A DNA stretch of 28,239 nt, taken from positions 1 to 28,239 of the forward strand of contig RCAB01000665.1 in NCBI GenBank assembly GCA_003640385.1, given 5' to 3'. Below the pieces are notes generated by a model. The model was not told the DNA's origin. It made no database searches and saw only the letters and a program-made list of their open reading frames with translations. This document shows positions 1 through 10,489 of this stretch, piece by piece. Position 1 is the first letter of the stretch; each line of letters opens with the position of its first letter. The stretch comes from Setaria digitata (Eukaryota; Nematoda; Chromadorea; Rhabditida; Setariidae). The position numbers were made by a program, and so were the translations under genes.

Positions 1-151
1 ATTACTGAAAACCGATACAGAAGAGGATGTCAAAGAACTACCGTCTCCTCAGTGGCAGAAAAATACAAATCAACACAGAGAAAAATTTATCTTTTCTATG
101 AATCGCTGTACTACTAGTTTGCAGATTACAACAGTTTATAAGTTCGCTTAC
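1..151 (-). other. Terminal intron of gene 1 with acceptor at window edge
   Basis: The last visible gene 1 exon ends with donor GTAAGC at 151-146. A pyrimidine-rich TTTTCAG acceptor lies at 11-5, which would make a 147-nt intron of normal size. If it is used, the incoming phase is 0 and the first codon of the next exon is TAA (4-2), so the protein would end there without any RRM. If the acceptor is chance, the real last exon(s) lie outside the window. Confidence 0.4.
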
Positions 152-3100
152 TTTCGTAATCCCTACTCTAACATCTGCCATTAACTTCGTCTTATCTTTC
201 TTGCTTTCTTCATCATCTTCGTCTATCAGTTTCTCGTCTTCGTCTTCCTCTTCCTCTTCCTCTCCTTCTGAATCGTCATTCTCCAGTTTCATTTTCCCAC
301 TCTGATCCAGCTTGGATCCCACTTCATCCTCATCTTCACCATCCTCTTCCTCATCTTCATCGCTCTCGTCAGATTCTTCGAATTTTAGTCGCTTTATTAC
401 TTTCTTTTTATCTGGCAGTGTTTGAGGATGCGGTGTAACTGGAGTCTTATTCTGGAATTAAAAACAGATAATAAATGATAAAAATAATATAAATAATATA
501 AATATAAATAATTTGATATAAATAATTTGACTCCCATTAATCAAGTAAATTTAATATTAATACATTCCTGATAGATGAAAAAAATACTAACCTTCGACAC
601 AACTTCTGGAGTAGTAGTAGTCGTAGCAGAGAGTGAAACTTTCTTGTGCGATTTCCCAGTACCAGGAGTTTTGAGAGCGCTTTTCACATGCACTGCATTG
701 CCAGGAGTAGAAACAACTTGCGGTTTATCTGGAAAAATTGTGAATCAACACGTACCATATGTGACAAAACAATCTCTACAACTGTATAATGATGCAGTAC
801 CTTCAGAAGGTTCCTCTTCTTCGTCTTCATCTTCTAAACTTTCCTCATCATCGTCGTCAGATTCATCCATTTTTGCAACACCATTTACATTCTTTTTGAC
901 AGATTTCTGTTCCGAATCTAGAAAAAAAAAAAAAAGATTATTTTATATTAGGAGGGATCTCTAAGCATTACGCAATAAATGTCGTTCTTAATACGGTCAA
1001 CCATATTTGACAATTAAATCGGGCTCTACAAATCAAAGACCAAGCTTTAACAAAGAATTGCGCACAATTATCGACTCAGTTCTTATTTATCACATTTATA
1101 TTTTCGAATAAAAGTGAAGTTTATTCATCATCGTCGAATTGTTCTATAATTTAGATAAGTCTTACTTCTCATCCCGAAAAAACTTGTCATGGGATTACTG
1201 CTTTTAATGGTACATAAATTAGACTACTCAACAAATACCATAAAACAAATCAGTTGTTCCAGAACTAATTCAAATAGAGAAAAAAGAAAAAAACAATTAT
1301 AGAGGTTAAAAATACCCTCACCATCTTCACTGCTCTCATCCTCGTTTCCGTCATCTTCATTTTCCTCCTGCAATCATGAAAATAAGCATTTGCAAACAAT
1401 TCTGAAAGACTACAAGCTGTACATATATATTACAGTTTTCCATAAAACTATAACTCTTACTTCATCGTCTCCTTCGCTTTCCATGTTTGTCATTCTCGCC
1501 TTCTTCTGCATTGTCACAAGTCCTGAAATTTCCAAGCATCAGTCATTGTCCTTTCTAACCTTGAATACATGAGAACTGGTCTCTCTCTTAATAAATCTAA
1601 GTCAATCTTATTGACGGAAGTTCCAAGGAATTGTAATTGACCGATCATCGAGAATAATAAAAAAATATCACTTACAGAAAGAAATTTTTTCCCAACAATT
1701 TACCACAACGGTGATCCTGCTTACCAAAGCAGCTCAAGCACCCGAATTAAAAGTTTTCTTTAATTTTTGTCAAGTTTTTCTGCTTCAGTTTCTTCATAAA
1801 CATATTTTTGAAAATTTTAAATCAATCACTATGTTTTTCAATGGAAATGTTTAACATGATTACATATCTTACCTTCCTCTCGTCCTTGACTTTTTTCACG
1901 TTTAAGCACACTCTGCAAAAACACCAGACATGCATCTATGATCAACAAAAAAAGTTCGATAAGCTATATGAAATATCAAATTATGACTCATGGATCCCGT
2001 GCAACCCAGAACGCTTCAGAAAGACGTGAAAAATATTTTCTTTCTAAAAGCTCCCGAAAAATACCTTTTTCGGTAGTACTTCCGCATTTACAATATGCAT
2101 CAGTTTTGTGCCGTTCTCTGCTTTAAGCTTTTCTTTCTGCTTCGATACCACTACAGTTTTTTTGGATGTCTCTGTAACTAAAATGGAACTTCATGAATAA
2201 AAAGAACAGTCAAACTTCGTGAACACGATTTATAAGTCTGTAACCAACAACTCATACGATAAAACTTACTGATTTCATCATCCTCCACGCCTGAGACGCT
2301 CATTTCCTGAAATGAATAAAATACAAACCAGATAATGAACGGAAAAACTGTTCAAAAAATTTATGAAACTTAAGAGCAGGAAAAAAACCAATATCATATA
2401 TCATGCTCGCTTTCAAAGATTACAAAGGTCTACGGATATATTACATTTAATAAACCAAATGGTATACTTTTGCACTACAAAAATACGAAAGAAAACTGGA
2501 ATAAACAAAAAGAACTTCATCTTCCTGCTCGGCATCCATTTCATATTTCCTAAGTTTCGCTGTAGCTGGAGTTGACGGCTCCGATACCGATTTTTTGTAC
2601 TTATTTTTGCTCTTTTTTCCATCCGCTGAATTTTGTTCTTCATTGGAATTAAGGCTTATAAAAGTGTAGCGAAAAAAGATCACCTACTTGTTAAATTTAT
2701 TCATCGCTTTACCATGGATTTTATTAAGAAAAAATTTCAATTTATGCCTCACAAACAGACTCATAAGCCAATACCTTCACTAGCAAAATAACTTACTGTA
2801 ATTATTTGGTTCTAATAGATAGTAGAAAGCAAAATAAAAATATTTAAAATATCTTTACAGAATTTGCTGTCCGTGTCGAAGCTCATTCGCTTTTTGAAAC
2901 CCATACCATCTCTACTATTTGCAGCAGATCCCCTTCGTCCTTGATTACTTCCACTACGTACGCTACCTCGTCCATATTCACTCCAACTACCTTTTCCACC
3001 ACGACCACCACCTAAGGAATTAATTAACTTTAAATGCTAATACCAGCAATTCAGGGTGATGTTAAACAAAGCACAATTATAGAAGAAAATACGACGGCCG

Positions 3101-3346
3101 AGGTTTTAAATTTCCACTTTAAAGGGATTAAATCATAGAAAGACAATACAAACTACCTTTTCCAAAACCACGGCCGCGGCTCGACGAATCACGGTGATCG
3201 CCACCTCCTCTGGTCGATAATCCACCACGCCTACTCCCCCTAGCAGGAAATTTACCTCGGCTTCCTCCACGGGGCGTAGAGCCACCTCGAGGAGAATTAA
3301 AATTTTTATGGACACCACCACCACGTTTACTGAATTCAGCAGACAT
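152..3346 (-). CDS. Arg/Gly-rich, highly acidic nucleolar-type protein (gene 1), 3' end at or past left edge
   Basis: Eleven minus-strand exons join in phase: 3346-3157, 3011-2859, 2625-2516, 2306-2270, 2177-2065, 1912-1873, 1522-1461, 1367-1322, 917-801, 728-592 and 451-152, giving 435 codons. The first ~100 residues are a GAR region with many RGG/GRG units (for example RGGSTPRGGSRGKFPARG). Lys-rich linkers and long Asp/Glu/Ser runs follow, with a late basic Thr-Pro segment (KTPVTPHPQTLPDKKKV) before the longest acidic stretch. GAR plus acidic tracts with TP-containing basic repeats are typical of nucleolar RNA-binding or ribosome-assembly proteins (nucleolin- or Nopp140-like). Here the GAR region is N-terminal, unlike nucleolin, and no RRM is visible. 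A nucleolar role is inferred from composition only. The start is well supported: the ATG lies 8 nt downstream of a TTTCAG. The exon 3 acceptor (ATTCAG before 2625) is weak, and its frame stays open upstream to about 2683. Confidence 0.78.
503..530. repeat. 14-bp AT-rich tandem duplication in gene 1 intron
   Basis: TATAAATAATTTGA occurs twice head to tail (503-516, 517-530). It sits within a longer run of ATAAATAAT-like units in the intron between two acidic exons of gene 1. It looks like simple replication slippage. Confidence 0.8.
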
Positions 3347-3354
3347 TTCCTTGC

Positions 3355-3361
3355 CTGAAAT
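3355..3361 (-). other. Splice acceptor just upstream of gene 1 start (possible spliced-leader site)
   Basis: On the minus strand the sequence reads AATTTCAG, then GCAAGGAA, then the ATG at 3346. A strong acceptor 8 nt before the start codon, with no obvious upstream exon, is what nematode spliced-leader trans-splicing produces. A 5'UTR intron with a cis donor further upstream would look the same. The upstream gene on the same strand ends about 0.8-1.4 kb away, which is wide for a nematode operon. Confidence 0.35.
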
Positions 3362-4173
3362 TTATACTTCATGTATTTAGGACAGTTTTTTGCGACTGCA
3401 ATTCCTAGCAAGATCCTGGCATATATACAAAAAGTAAGATTAACATGCGGCTTCTTTCCTGGTAATACCAGACTTTCTGATTCAAAAAAATATTAAGCCT
3501 GCAGGAATGAAACCTTTCTCGTAAAAAATTCCGTATCAAATGAAAACACGTATGCTCCTAAAGAAAAGTTCGTCTCCAACAAAACTACCGTGTTAGAGAA
3601 ACAAAATATTCCTAGAAAGTGCCAAATCAGGCCGACACTGGAAGTGGAAGTTCACATTTTCTCTTTCTATCACCGAAGAGAAACAATGGGCTAGATTACT
3701 GCAAAATATGAATAAACTTAAATTGTAGCTAACAGGCAAGAAAATCACAACTAAAATGAATAATTTCAGTACAACAAAGCACTAAAGAAAATCTAAAGAA
3801 AACCCTGCTCTCCCACTCCCTTAAGACCCTTAAGCTAGATCATGAAACATGCTAAGAATGCTGAAGACCAACGAATTAACCGGACCGATCACTGCTCCCC
3901 TCCCTCCTCCTACTGACTCCATCACACCCATCCTCACACAGCTCCCAACCGCGTCGCAAGTCATTTTAGGCCACGATACCAAACTGTTGCATGTCGCGAA
4001 AAATCCAACCCAGCCCATGAAAAAGCAACCCGGTCTACTTGCGAAAACATCCGTCTCACCACTGTTTATAATCTTATTGCCACCCCCTCCACACAACAAA
4101 CGCAACAGAACGTGGTGATCCATTTCCTTTTCATCCACTTTATTTTTTTTTTTTTGGACTTTGTGTACTCAAC
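3362..4173. other. Spacer between gene 2 and gene 1, with a C-rich stretch
   Basis: No convincing exon was found. The part around 3880-4120 is clearly richer in C on the plus strand (runs of CCCTCC and CCACC) than its AT-rich surroundings and is open in two frames on opposite strands. Neither frame shows splice sites with matching phase or a recognisable domain. It lies just downstream of the candidate alternative last exon of gene 2, so a 3'UTR is the simplest reading. A poly-T run at 4141-4155 (poly-A on the minus strand) lies close to the stop codon of that exon. Confidence 0.4.
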
Positions 4174-4284
4174 TCATAAACTAGGAACTGCAGCAAAGAG
4201 ACCACGAATCGCCTCTGTGGACTGTAGAAGACCGACTTTGAGTAACTCATTCATGGCATACAGCTTGAGGTTCGAAAGATCCAC
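4174..4284 (-). CDS. Possible alternative last exon of gene 2
   Basis: Behind the acceptor ACAATTTAG, a minus-strand frame of 36 codons plus TGA reads VDLSNLKLYAMNELLKVGLL and continues to FAAVPSL. It looks like real protein (amphipathic, Leu-rich helix), unlike the random frames nearby. Its incoming phase is 0, which matches the donor after the exon at 5200-5109 (GAG|GTAACA). Gene 2 could therefore end either with the hydrophilic 4852-4772 exon or with this helical one. It could instead be the last exon of an unseen nested gene; no other partner exon was found. Confidence 0.4.
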   Translation of the reverse strand: MDLSNLKLYAMNELLKVGLLQSTEAIRGLFAAVPSL

Positions 4285-4771
4285 CTAAATTGTGACACAC
4301 AATGAGCGACCGGACCAAGAACAAAACGCAAAGTTTGTATAATATGGTCACGAAATTTTCCATACATAATAGAACAATGGAATATAAACCGCTCAGAACA
4401 CTCATGCGTACAATCTAAAAAAAAAAAAAAAAAAGGGGAAAAAGAACGCCAGAGTACATTAGGAACTAGACCATATTTTTAAAAAAAAAGTCGCACAAAA
4501 GCTAGGTCGTTACATAGATGTAAAGCCGTCTGTCTGTGGAATCGGAAGTAACTAAAAACGGAGAGTGACTGTGTGTCAGGTGGACTATGTGCCCAATCGG
4601 GATGAATTCAATTCAATAATAATGAAATCAGTGATGAAACTGCATAATACACGGTTCTATTAAAGCACGGACGTACAATTAGCACAGTTAGGACCCGACA
4701 AAGACAATAAAACAACGACGTATCATTAATATTGATTAGTTATAGCAACTGCGGTTTCGATATCAGTATAT

Positions 4772-7700
4772 TCACATGCGGTAGAGGCGCTTCGGTTTCC
4801 CATCACTACCAGTTCCATAGTGCGGCTGGCTTGGTCCCGGAATATCATCATCCTGAAATTATAAAACTATGAACTTCATGACTTAATTGTAAAAGTCGAC
4901 TTTGATAGTTACAGTACCGAGAGTAAATGTCCTCCTTTCATAAGACCGTTAACAGTCTTCCAATTCCATTTCCAAATTAGCCACCAATTTCTCCACTTTT
5001 CAAAAAATTCGGTATTTAATTTAAAAAGAATTGCAGTCCCCGCTCGGAAGCAAAAGAAAATGACAGCGCTAACGTCCGCTCACTTAAAACCTATGAAATA
5101 TATGTTACCTCCTCTTTCTCATCGTCATCATTCAAAGATATTTTGTTCACGTCCTCACTAATGAGATCAATTTTCGATTGATCCGCTTCCTCATTCTTCT
5201 CTGGAAATATAGATAAGGTCAAAGACTAATTTATTTCCCGTACTTTGCACATATCCACAAAGCTATCCATGCATTAGCAGAACAGTAAGACCTCAGAAAT
5301 CAAATACTCAAATACCTTCTGGCGCAACGGCCTCATAGCCATCTTCGTACCCATAAAAAAGCCCATCCGTGTCGGACATATATGTGCCGTATTCATCATC
5401 CAGCCCATAATACACATCCAAATCCATGAGGGTATGGAAACCACCTGGAAATAAAATGAATATTACTAAATGGAAACAAAGAAGCCAGTACTTCATATTT
5501 GAAACTTCTAAACAGTTCTAACCTAAGTTTAGCGAGATAAACTCTTTTTGGTGATATGCGAGAGAGCATGAAAGCGCTAGAAAAACGGCAGAAAAACAAT
5601 TTCGAATGTTACTAATTTCACAACAGTTCAAAACAGCGACGAACTACCATATGCAATATCTTTATCCTTCTTGCACATGCTTCCAGAAACACCTCTTCCA
5701 CGCGCCTTACGATCAGCTTTTGCCTGTTTAATTTTAGCAGAAATGACCTCATCTTTCTTCCCCTTATCGGCAGATTTTGCTGGAGATGAAATAAATGTGA
5801 AACACTTCTGCATGTTAATTACGAGTAATATAAACAAATCATACTTGCATCATCTCTCCAAATAAAAGATTGCCAGCAACATTTAAAATCACCTAATGAA
5901 TAGCAGTAATCAATCACATTTCTGAATGACAAAACGCAGATCAAATCACTTCCGGTTTATGCTTCCCAACGCTGCACCAATTTCTTTGATCCCCACCATT
6001 CGTCCCAATCATCAAGTATTTTTCATCATTCGCAACAGGACATCAAAGGGAATTCCATTGCTTTGAACATACTAATATTAATAATGAACATATTAATAAT
6101 GATTCAAAACTAAATACTTACGCTCAGCATCACCACCAGTTGCCATAGCGAGGCCTGCATTGCCCACCAAATTCATATCGAGACCATGCTCCAGAGCATA
6201 TTCCTTTTCGGCAAGCAACTCTGGATCGCTGGTATCACCATCGTCCTCTCCATTATTCGCCCAGTGATCTTCCCACGAAGCAGTCGAAAACCCCTGCAAA
6301 GCCAAAAAAAAAGATCATTCATGCCATCCGGAATATTGGACTGCAAATCATTTTAAAGGTATTTTAAAATAATTCTGCTCAGCAAAGATGACCTTGTTAG
6401 GAGGTTTCTTGTAATTATCATGTTTGTCTTGTTCCTTTCCGGTCGGCATTGACTTTTTATGATTCTCTGAAAAAAAAAAACAAGAACTAGAAAAATATGA
6501 ACAATATAAAAAAAAAGCTCTCAATTTCCTTCTTATTCATTTTCATCATTTAAACTTTAGGAGATAATCATAGAAAATAAGCCAGTCTACTCAAATTTCT
6601 CCTCCCAGAATGGCATGCTGCGTGAAAGAGAGGGAATTTTGAACTTGGCAGTAACATCATCTAGTGAGGCCTGAATTTAAATGCTGACTGAGAGATGAAA
6701 GTGAAATCTACAAGTTATCGTCAATTCCAATTATTGCTAGTTTAGAAGGGAACATCAAACAGAAATTGATAGAGAAGGTACTTAAGGTTCACTAAATGCT
6801 ATCGGACATCGGGCAATAGCACATCTGATAATCGTTGTATAGTAGCGATACTTCAAACCATCTAGGCAAAAACTGTAAATGTGAAGCCGAGAATTTATAA
6901 AAGACATTTATGCCGACAATGGAAAATATTTCGAGTTAACAGCCTACTGAACGTGAGGGTAGCACATACCTCGAGCCAGGGTTGTTGATACCCAACTATG
7001 AACATCTTGAAACAATCAATAAAAATGTAAAACAGCAGCAACCTTAAATACTCCGCCGTTACGGAAATCTCCGTAAACAGGCAAAGCCAATCACGAGTCG
7101 GAAGTGAGGACAAAGATAACGGAAGAAATGGAACAAAGAAAACCTGAAATTTCCGAAAGGTGATGGAAAAAATCTGATGGGAAAAGTACAGGCAGGTTTA
7201 AGAAGAAATGACTGATGATGGTGGAATTAACAATGATTTTGGTAATTGATTGTTCTCGTCAACTGCGCCAGTGGAATCGGAGTTCAGGGAAGTTGAATCA
7301 TCCGTTGCACAACAGAAGTCCAAATGGAGTGTGGACAGCTGGCAGAACATTTCAGTCAACTGCTTTTTAAGATCTACGAATTAACCACAAAACCACTGGA
7401 ATGGATAGTTGAGGATATAGAAAAAGGAATTCCAGTTACCGACTAATGTTTCGACGAATGTTACAGATAGAAACGAGTGTTGAGAAAATCAGGAACAAAT
7501 CTGATGTAGCCAGTATTTTCGTGGATCTTTTAGTTTAATCTTACACATAATATTATAATGTCATTTGGGAAAATCCAGCGTAGATTCTGTATTACATATG
7601 GAAAAACTGATCTTTTCGAAGGAAATCAAAACGATCGCACGTTCAGAATTGCGAGGATATTTTGAAAGGGTTGCATAAATGCTGGAAAAGTTGCACAGAG

Positions 7701-9113
7701 TCCACCAGTCGTGCAAACCTCTTCATTCAACGCAAATGGTTGTGTTCTAGGGAATGAAAGAATAGACAGCAGTTAAGTACCGTTCAAAGCTGAACAGCAC
7801 TTGAGAAGAATGGAACCTGCACACAGCACTTGACGTCTCCAGCCAAGTTATGCTACTCGACTGATGGCATAGACCGGGTGGACAGTGAAGGTACGAATAA
7901 CAACCGACTCTGGCTCTGTTTCACAGGACTGCTGATCATCTGTAAACGCTCAGAGATGGCCAAGAGACCAAGAAAGCAGTGATGGTTGTAATATCCTTGG
8001 GTAATTGGTACCTGACTCTTCTAACTGTCCCACAATTCAAAAACAGACCACATACTACCCCTGAACTGATTTCCTGCACATCCCCTTTAATTTGCTCCAG
8101 GAATATTCAATTCAAACAAGAACACGAAACACAGACGAACAACAAACGCTCGCAACTCAGTTACCGTACCCCGCCCGAGCAAGTGCCCACTCCACACCTC
8201 TCCCTAATTCTACCTCACATCAATTAATCACCACCTCCTTCCACCCACGACACGTGAAATCAGTACTCGGGGAAAATGCGGCCTGGGATGTCCCGCAATG
8301 AAACATGCACGCCCGAGCTCGAGACACAGGTCGGTAAATAGATGCTACGCGGCAAAAGTCTGCTGGGGATCCCAGTAAGCCAGGTGGAGTGCAGCAACTT
8401 AGTGAGCTTACGGCGGAAACTGAATAAGGGCGATCGTGTAGCCGAGCAGGAATGAGACGGATTGCACAGGATGGATGCTATCTGGGTTCCTTTATGGTAC
8501 TGGGATTAGCATTCGCTCCTACCCGGATCTATTCTGCCAAAAATCTCTGTGGTACTTTCTAACTTGTCATAGTGCGGGTGGTGTTTTGATTTATTAACTC
8601 CCCACTGCTGGTGCTTCAAATTTGCCATTTCTACCGTCCTCTCCCTCACCAACTCATCTCCTCTGTTCGATACATGCCTGTACCATGGCCTAAACTGCTA
8701 TGCTCTCTGGGAAGTTATTGGGCGTGGAGCATGTTTCGTTTTGATAAATCTGCAAAATTTATCTCTTCACAGATTTATGGAGTTTCTTCAGGAATCCCTC
8801 ATTCATTTTCGCGCACAGCTGACATCATACTGACATCGGAAGGCTCTTTTTCAGATTCTGCACACAGCATTATCCGGTAATCACTACTTACGGGTACACA
8901 TTCATTGAACAAGAGGGAGCTTCAGAAAGTAAAAGTGGTGATAAAAGAATGAAATATACCTCGTATGTAGTGAATGTTCGTAGTAATGTCAAAGATCTAT
9001 GACACTGTAGGTGCTTGTAAATGACTCTTGTCCTGAAAGTCGGAATCAAAACAAAAGAAAGATGACGAACCTTCTGGAGCATTGCCACGCGAGTCAGAGC
9101 CGTCGTCACTCAT
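4772..9113 (-). CDS. Unrecognised acidic, Lys-rich protein, 240 aa (gene 2)
   Basis: Seven minus-strand exons join with matching phases: 9113-9071, 6466-6393, 6293-6122, 5779-5648, 5444-5316, 5200-5109 and 4852-4772. They total 723 nt including TGA. The protein starts MSDDGSDSRGNAPEENHKK and is hydrophilic throughout. It has an acidic segment (SWEDHWANNGEDDGDTSDPE, about residues 44-63), a basic segment (residues ~97-135, KIKQAKADRKARGRG), a Tyr/Asp/Gly-rich segment (DLDVYYGLDDEYGTY, about 147-161), an acidic stretch, and a tail ending GKPKRLYRM. No signal peptide or membrane helix is seen. I do not recognise the family; the composition suggests a nuclear or RNA-associated protein, by inference only. 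The first intron is about 2.6 kb and uses a GTTCGT donor; the second uses an unusual GTCATC donor. The phase G|AG between exons 1 and 2 restores a Glu codon and supports that join. A second possible last exon lies at 4284-4174. Confidence 0.75.
6467..9070 (-). other. Long first intron of gene 2
   Basis: About 2.6 kb between the start exon and exon 2 of gene 2. Both strands contain only short open frames (up to 89 codons) with no family resemblance or consistent splice sites. No tRNA, known transposon ends or extended repeats were seen. In long-intron genomes, first introns of this size may hold regulatory elements, but no motif stands out. Confidence 0.55.
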
Positions 9114-10489
9114 TTTTCGGAAGCAACCACTCGTGTCAGGTCAAGAATCGTAATGTGTCTGCAGTCATTGTCTCGTTTTATGATGTCTGAATTTGCATAT
9201 TGATTGTCATAAAATAAAACAATGTGAATAGCTGGTAATTGGATAGACGCTACGATTTGATATATTATGCAAATATACTACGATCTGCAGTTTCTCGCAG
9301 TTCATCGATTCAGAGGTTTTCGAAATTCCGGAAACTGCTTCTCATCAGTTCCATCGTTGAGTGGATTGGATGTTTGCTTCTGTACATCGTTAAAAGGAAT
9401 AGACCTGGTTAAAGACTTCCATCTTCTACAAAAAATTATACGCCTTTTCCATCAGCTCCACAAAAGTTGCTTTTCTGACTTAAAGTGTTTTGGAGGGACT
9501 GACCAAGTTTTGCGCATAAGCAGACCTACCCTGTATATGATAATATTAGACCACAGATTTGTTGTTGTGAGACGTTTTTCCGGAAAAATCCGTCGCACCT
9601 TCAACTTGAGCCCTTAACATGTGGCCAATATCTGTTCAAGTAGACTAGGAATCCCTGGATCTAGTATTGTATTTGCAGACAATTATACGTATTTTTACTC
9701 TCCAAAGTATTGTGGAAGCAGAATTGCTACATTCACCTTCATATTCGTTGGGGGCATTGAAACGAGTAAGAAAGGAAAAAGTAGATTATCATTTTATTAT
9801 TATGCAGCGAATGGTGGTCCTTTCAACTAAAAGCGGATCGATGTTTAAAATTATTTGATAATTTAACCTAAAACTGTGGATATTGTTTAAGTATATTGCG
9901 CTCAGTTTCGTTCAGCGTCGGAGATGACAGCCTGTTTGTATCTCAAGCAAAGTTTACTAACAGGCTGTGTAATGAAATCATTTGAGCAGCTGCTGCTTCA
10001 GGTTGTTACTCTGCTAGAGCTTTTGGTGCAATATAACCTTCGAATGTTGTAATGTTCACCAACTCTCTATTACTCCCTTTTCCTGCTTCCACATGGAATC
10101 TAAAGTGAGTTATAGTTCGAATATAGAATCTATCCCTAATTATTTGCAACAAAATGAAAAATTGTTCAGAAAACATAGGATTCTTTCCGGGCTGATTGCT
10201 AATAAATGAATGAAAGTCTGAAGCCGATCTTCTGCTTCCGAATCTTATGAAATAGAAGGTTATTTTGCGAAGGAACGGAACTAGAGAGTAAAATTAATCA
10301 TTTAAATTCGGTAAGTTTATGTTTCTTTCTTTTTTTTTTTTTTTTTTTTTTAAACTGAAATTCTAATTGATGGTTAGCAGTTGCAAGGACATCTGTTAGT
10401 GATTGTCACTTTTGTCTCTTTATTATCACTATCAACTCATAAATTTAATTTAAAGTCTGCACGATACGGTCCTCATCAAATTGGCTAAT
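9114..10489. promoter_or_regulatory. Divergent intergenic region between gene 2 and sarcoglycan
   Basis: Gene 2 starts leftward at 9113 and the sarcoglycan starts rightward at 10490, so this 1.4-kb stretch should hold both promoters. A poly-T tract at about 10328-10350 is the only distinct element. No TATA-like box at a convincing distance and no acceptor directly before either start codon was seen. The 116-codon plus-strand frame at 9267-9617 has no domain features and is probably chance. Confidence 0.4.

Noticed and set aside
3830..4138. Overlapping 102-codon minus and 89-codon plus frames
   Set aside because: Both come from the C-rich stretch being poor in stops; neither has family features. 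Likely 3'UTR of gene 2.
9267..9617. 116-codon plus-strand open frame
   Set aside because: No domain, no signal peptide, and no splice sites that link it to a neighbour; it lies in a divergent promoter region.
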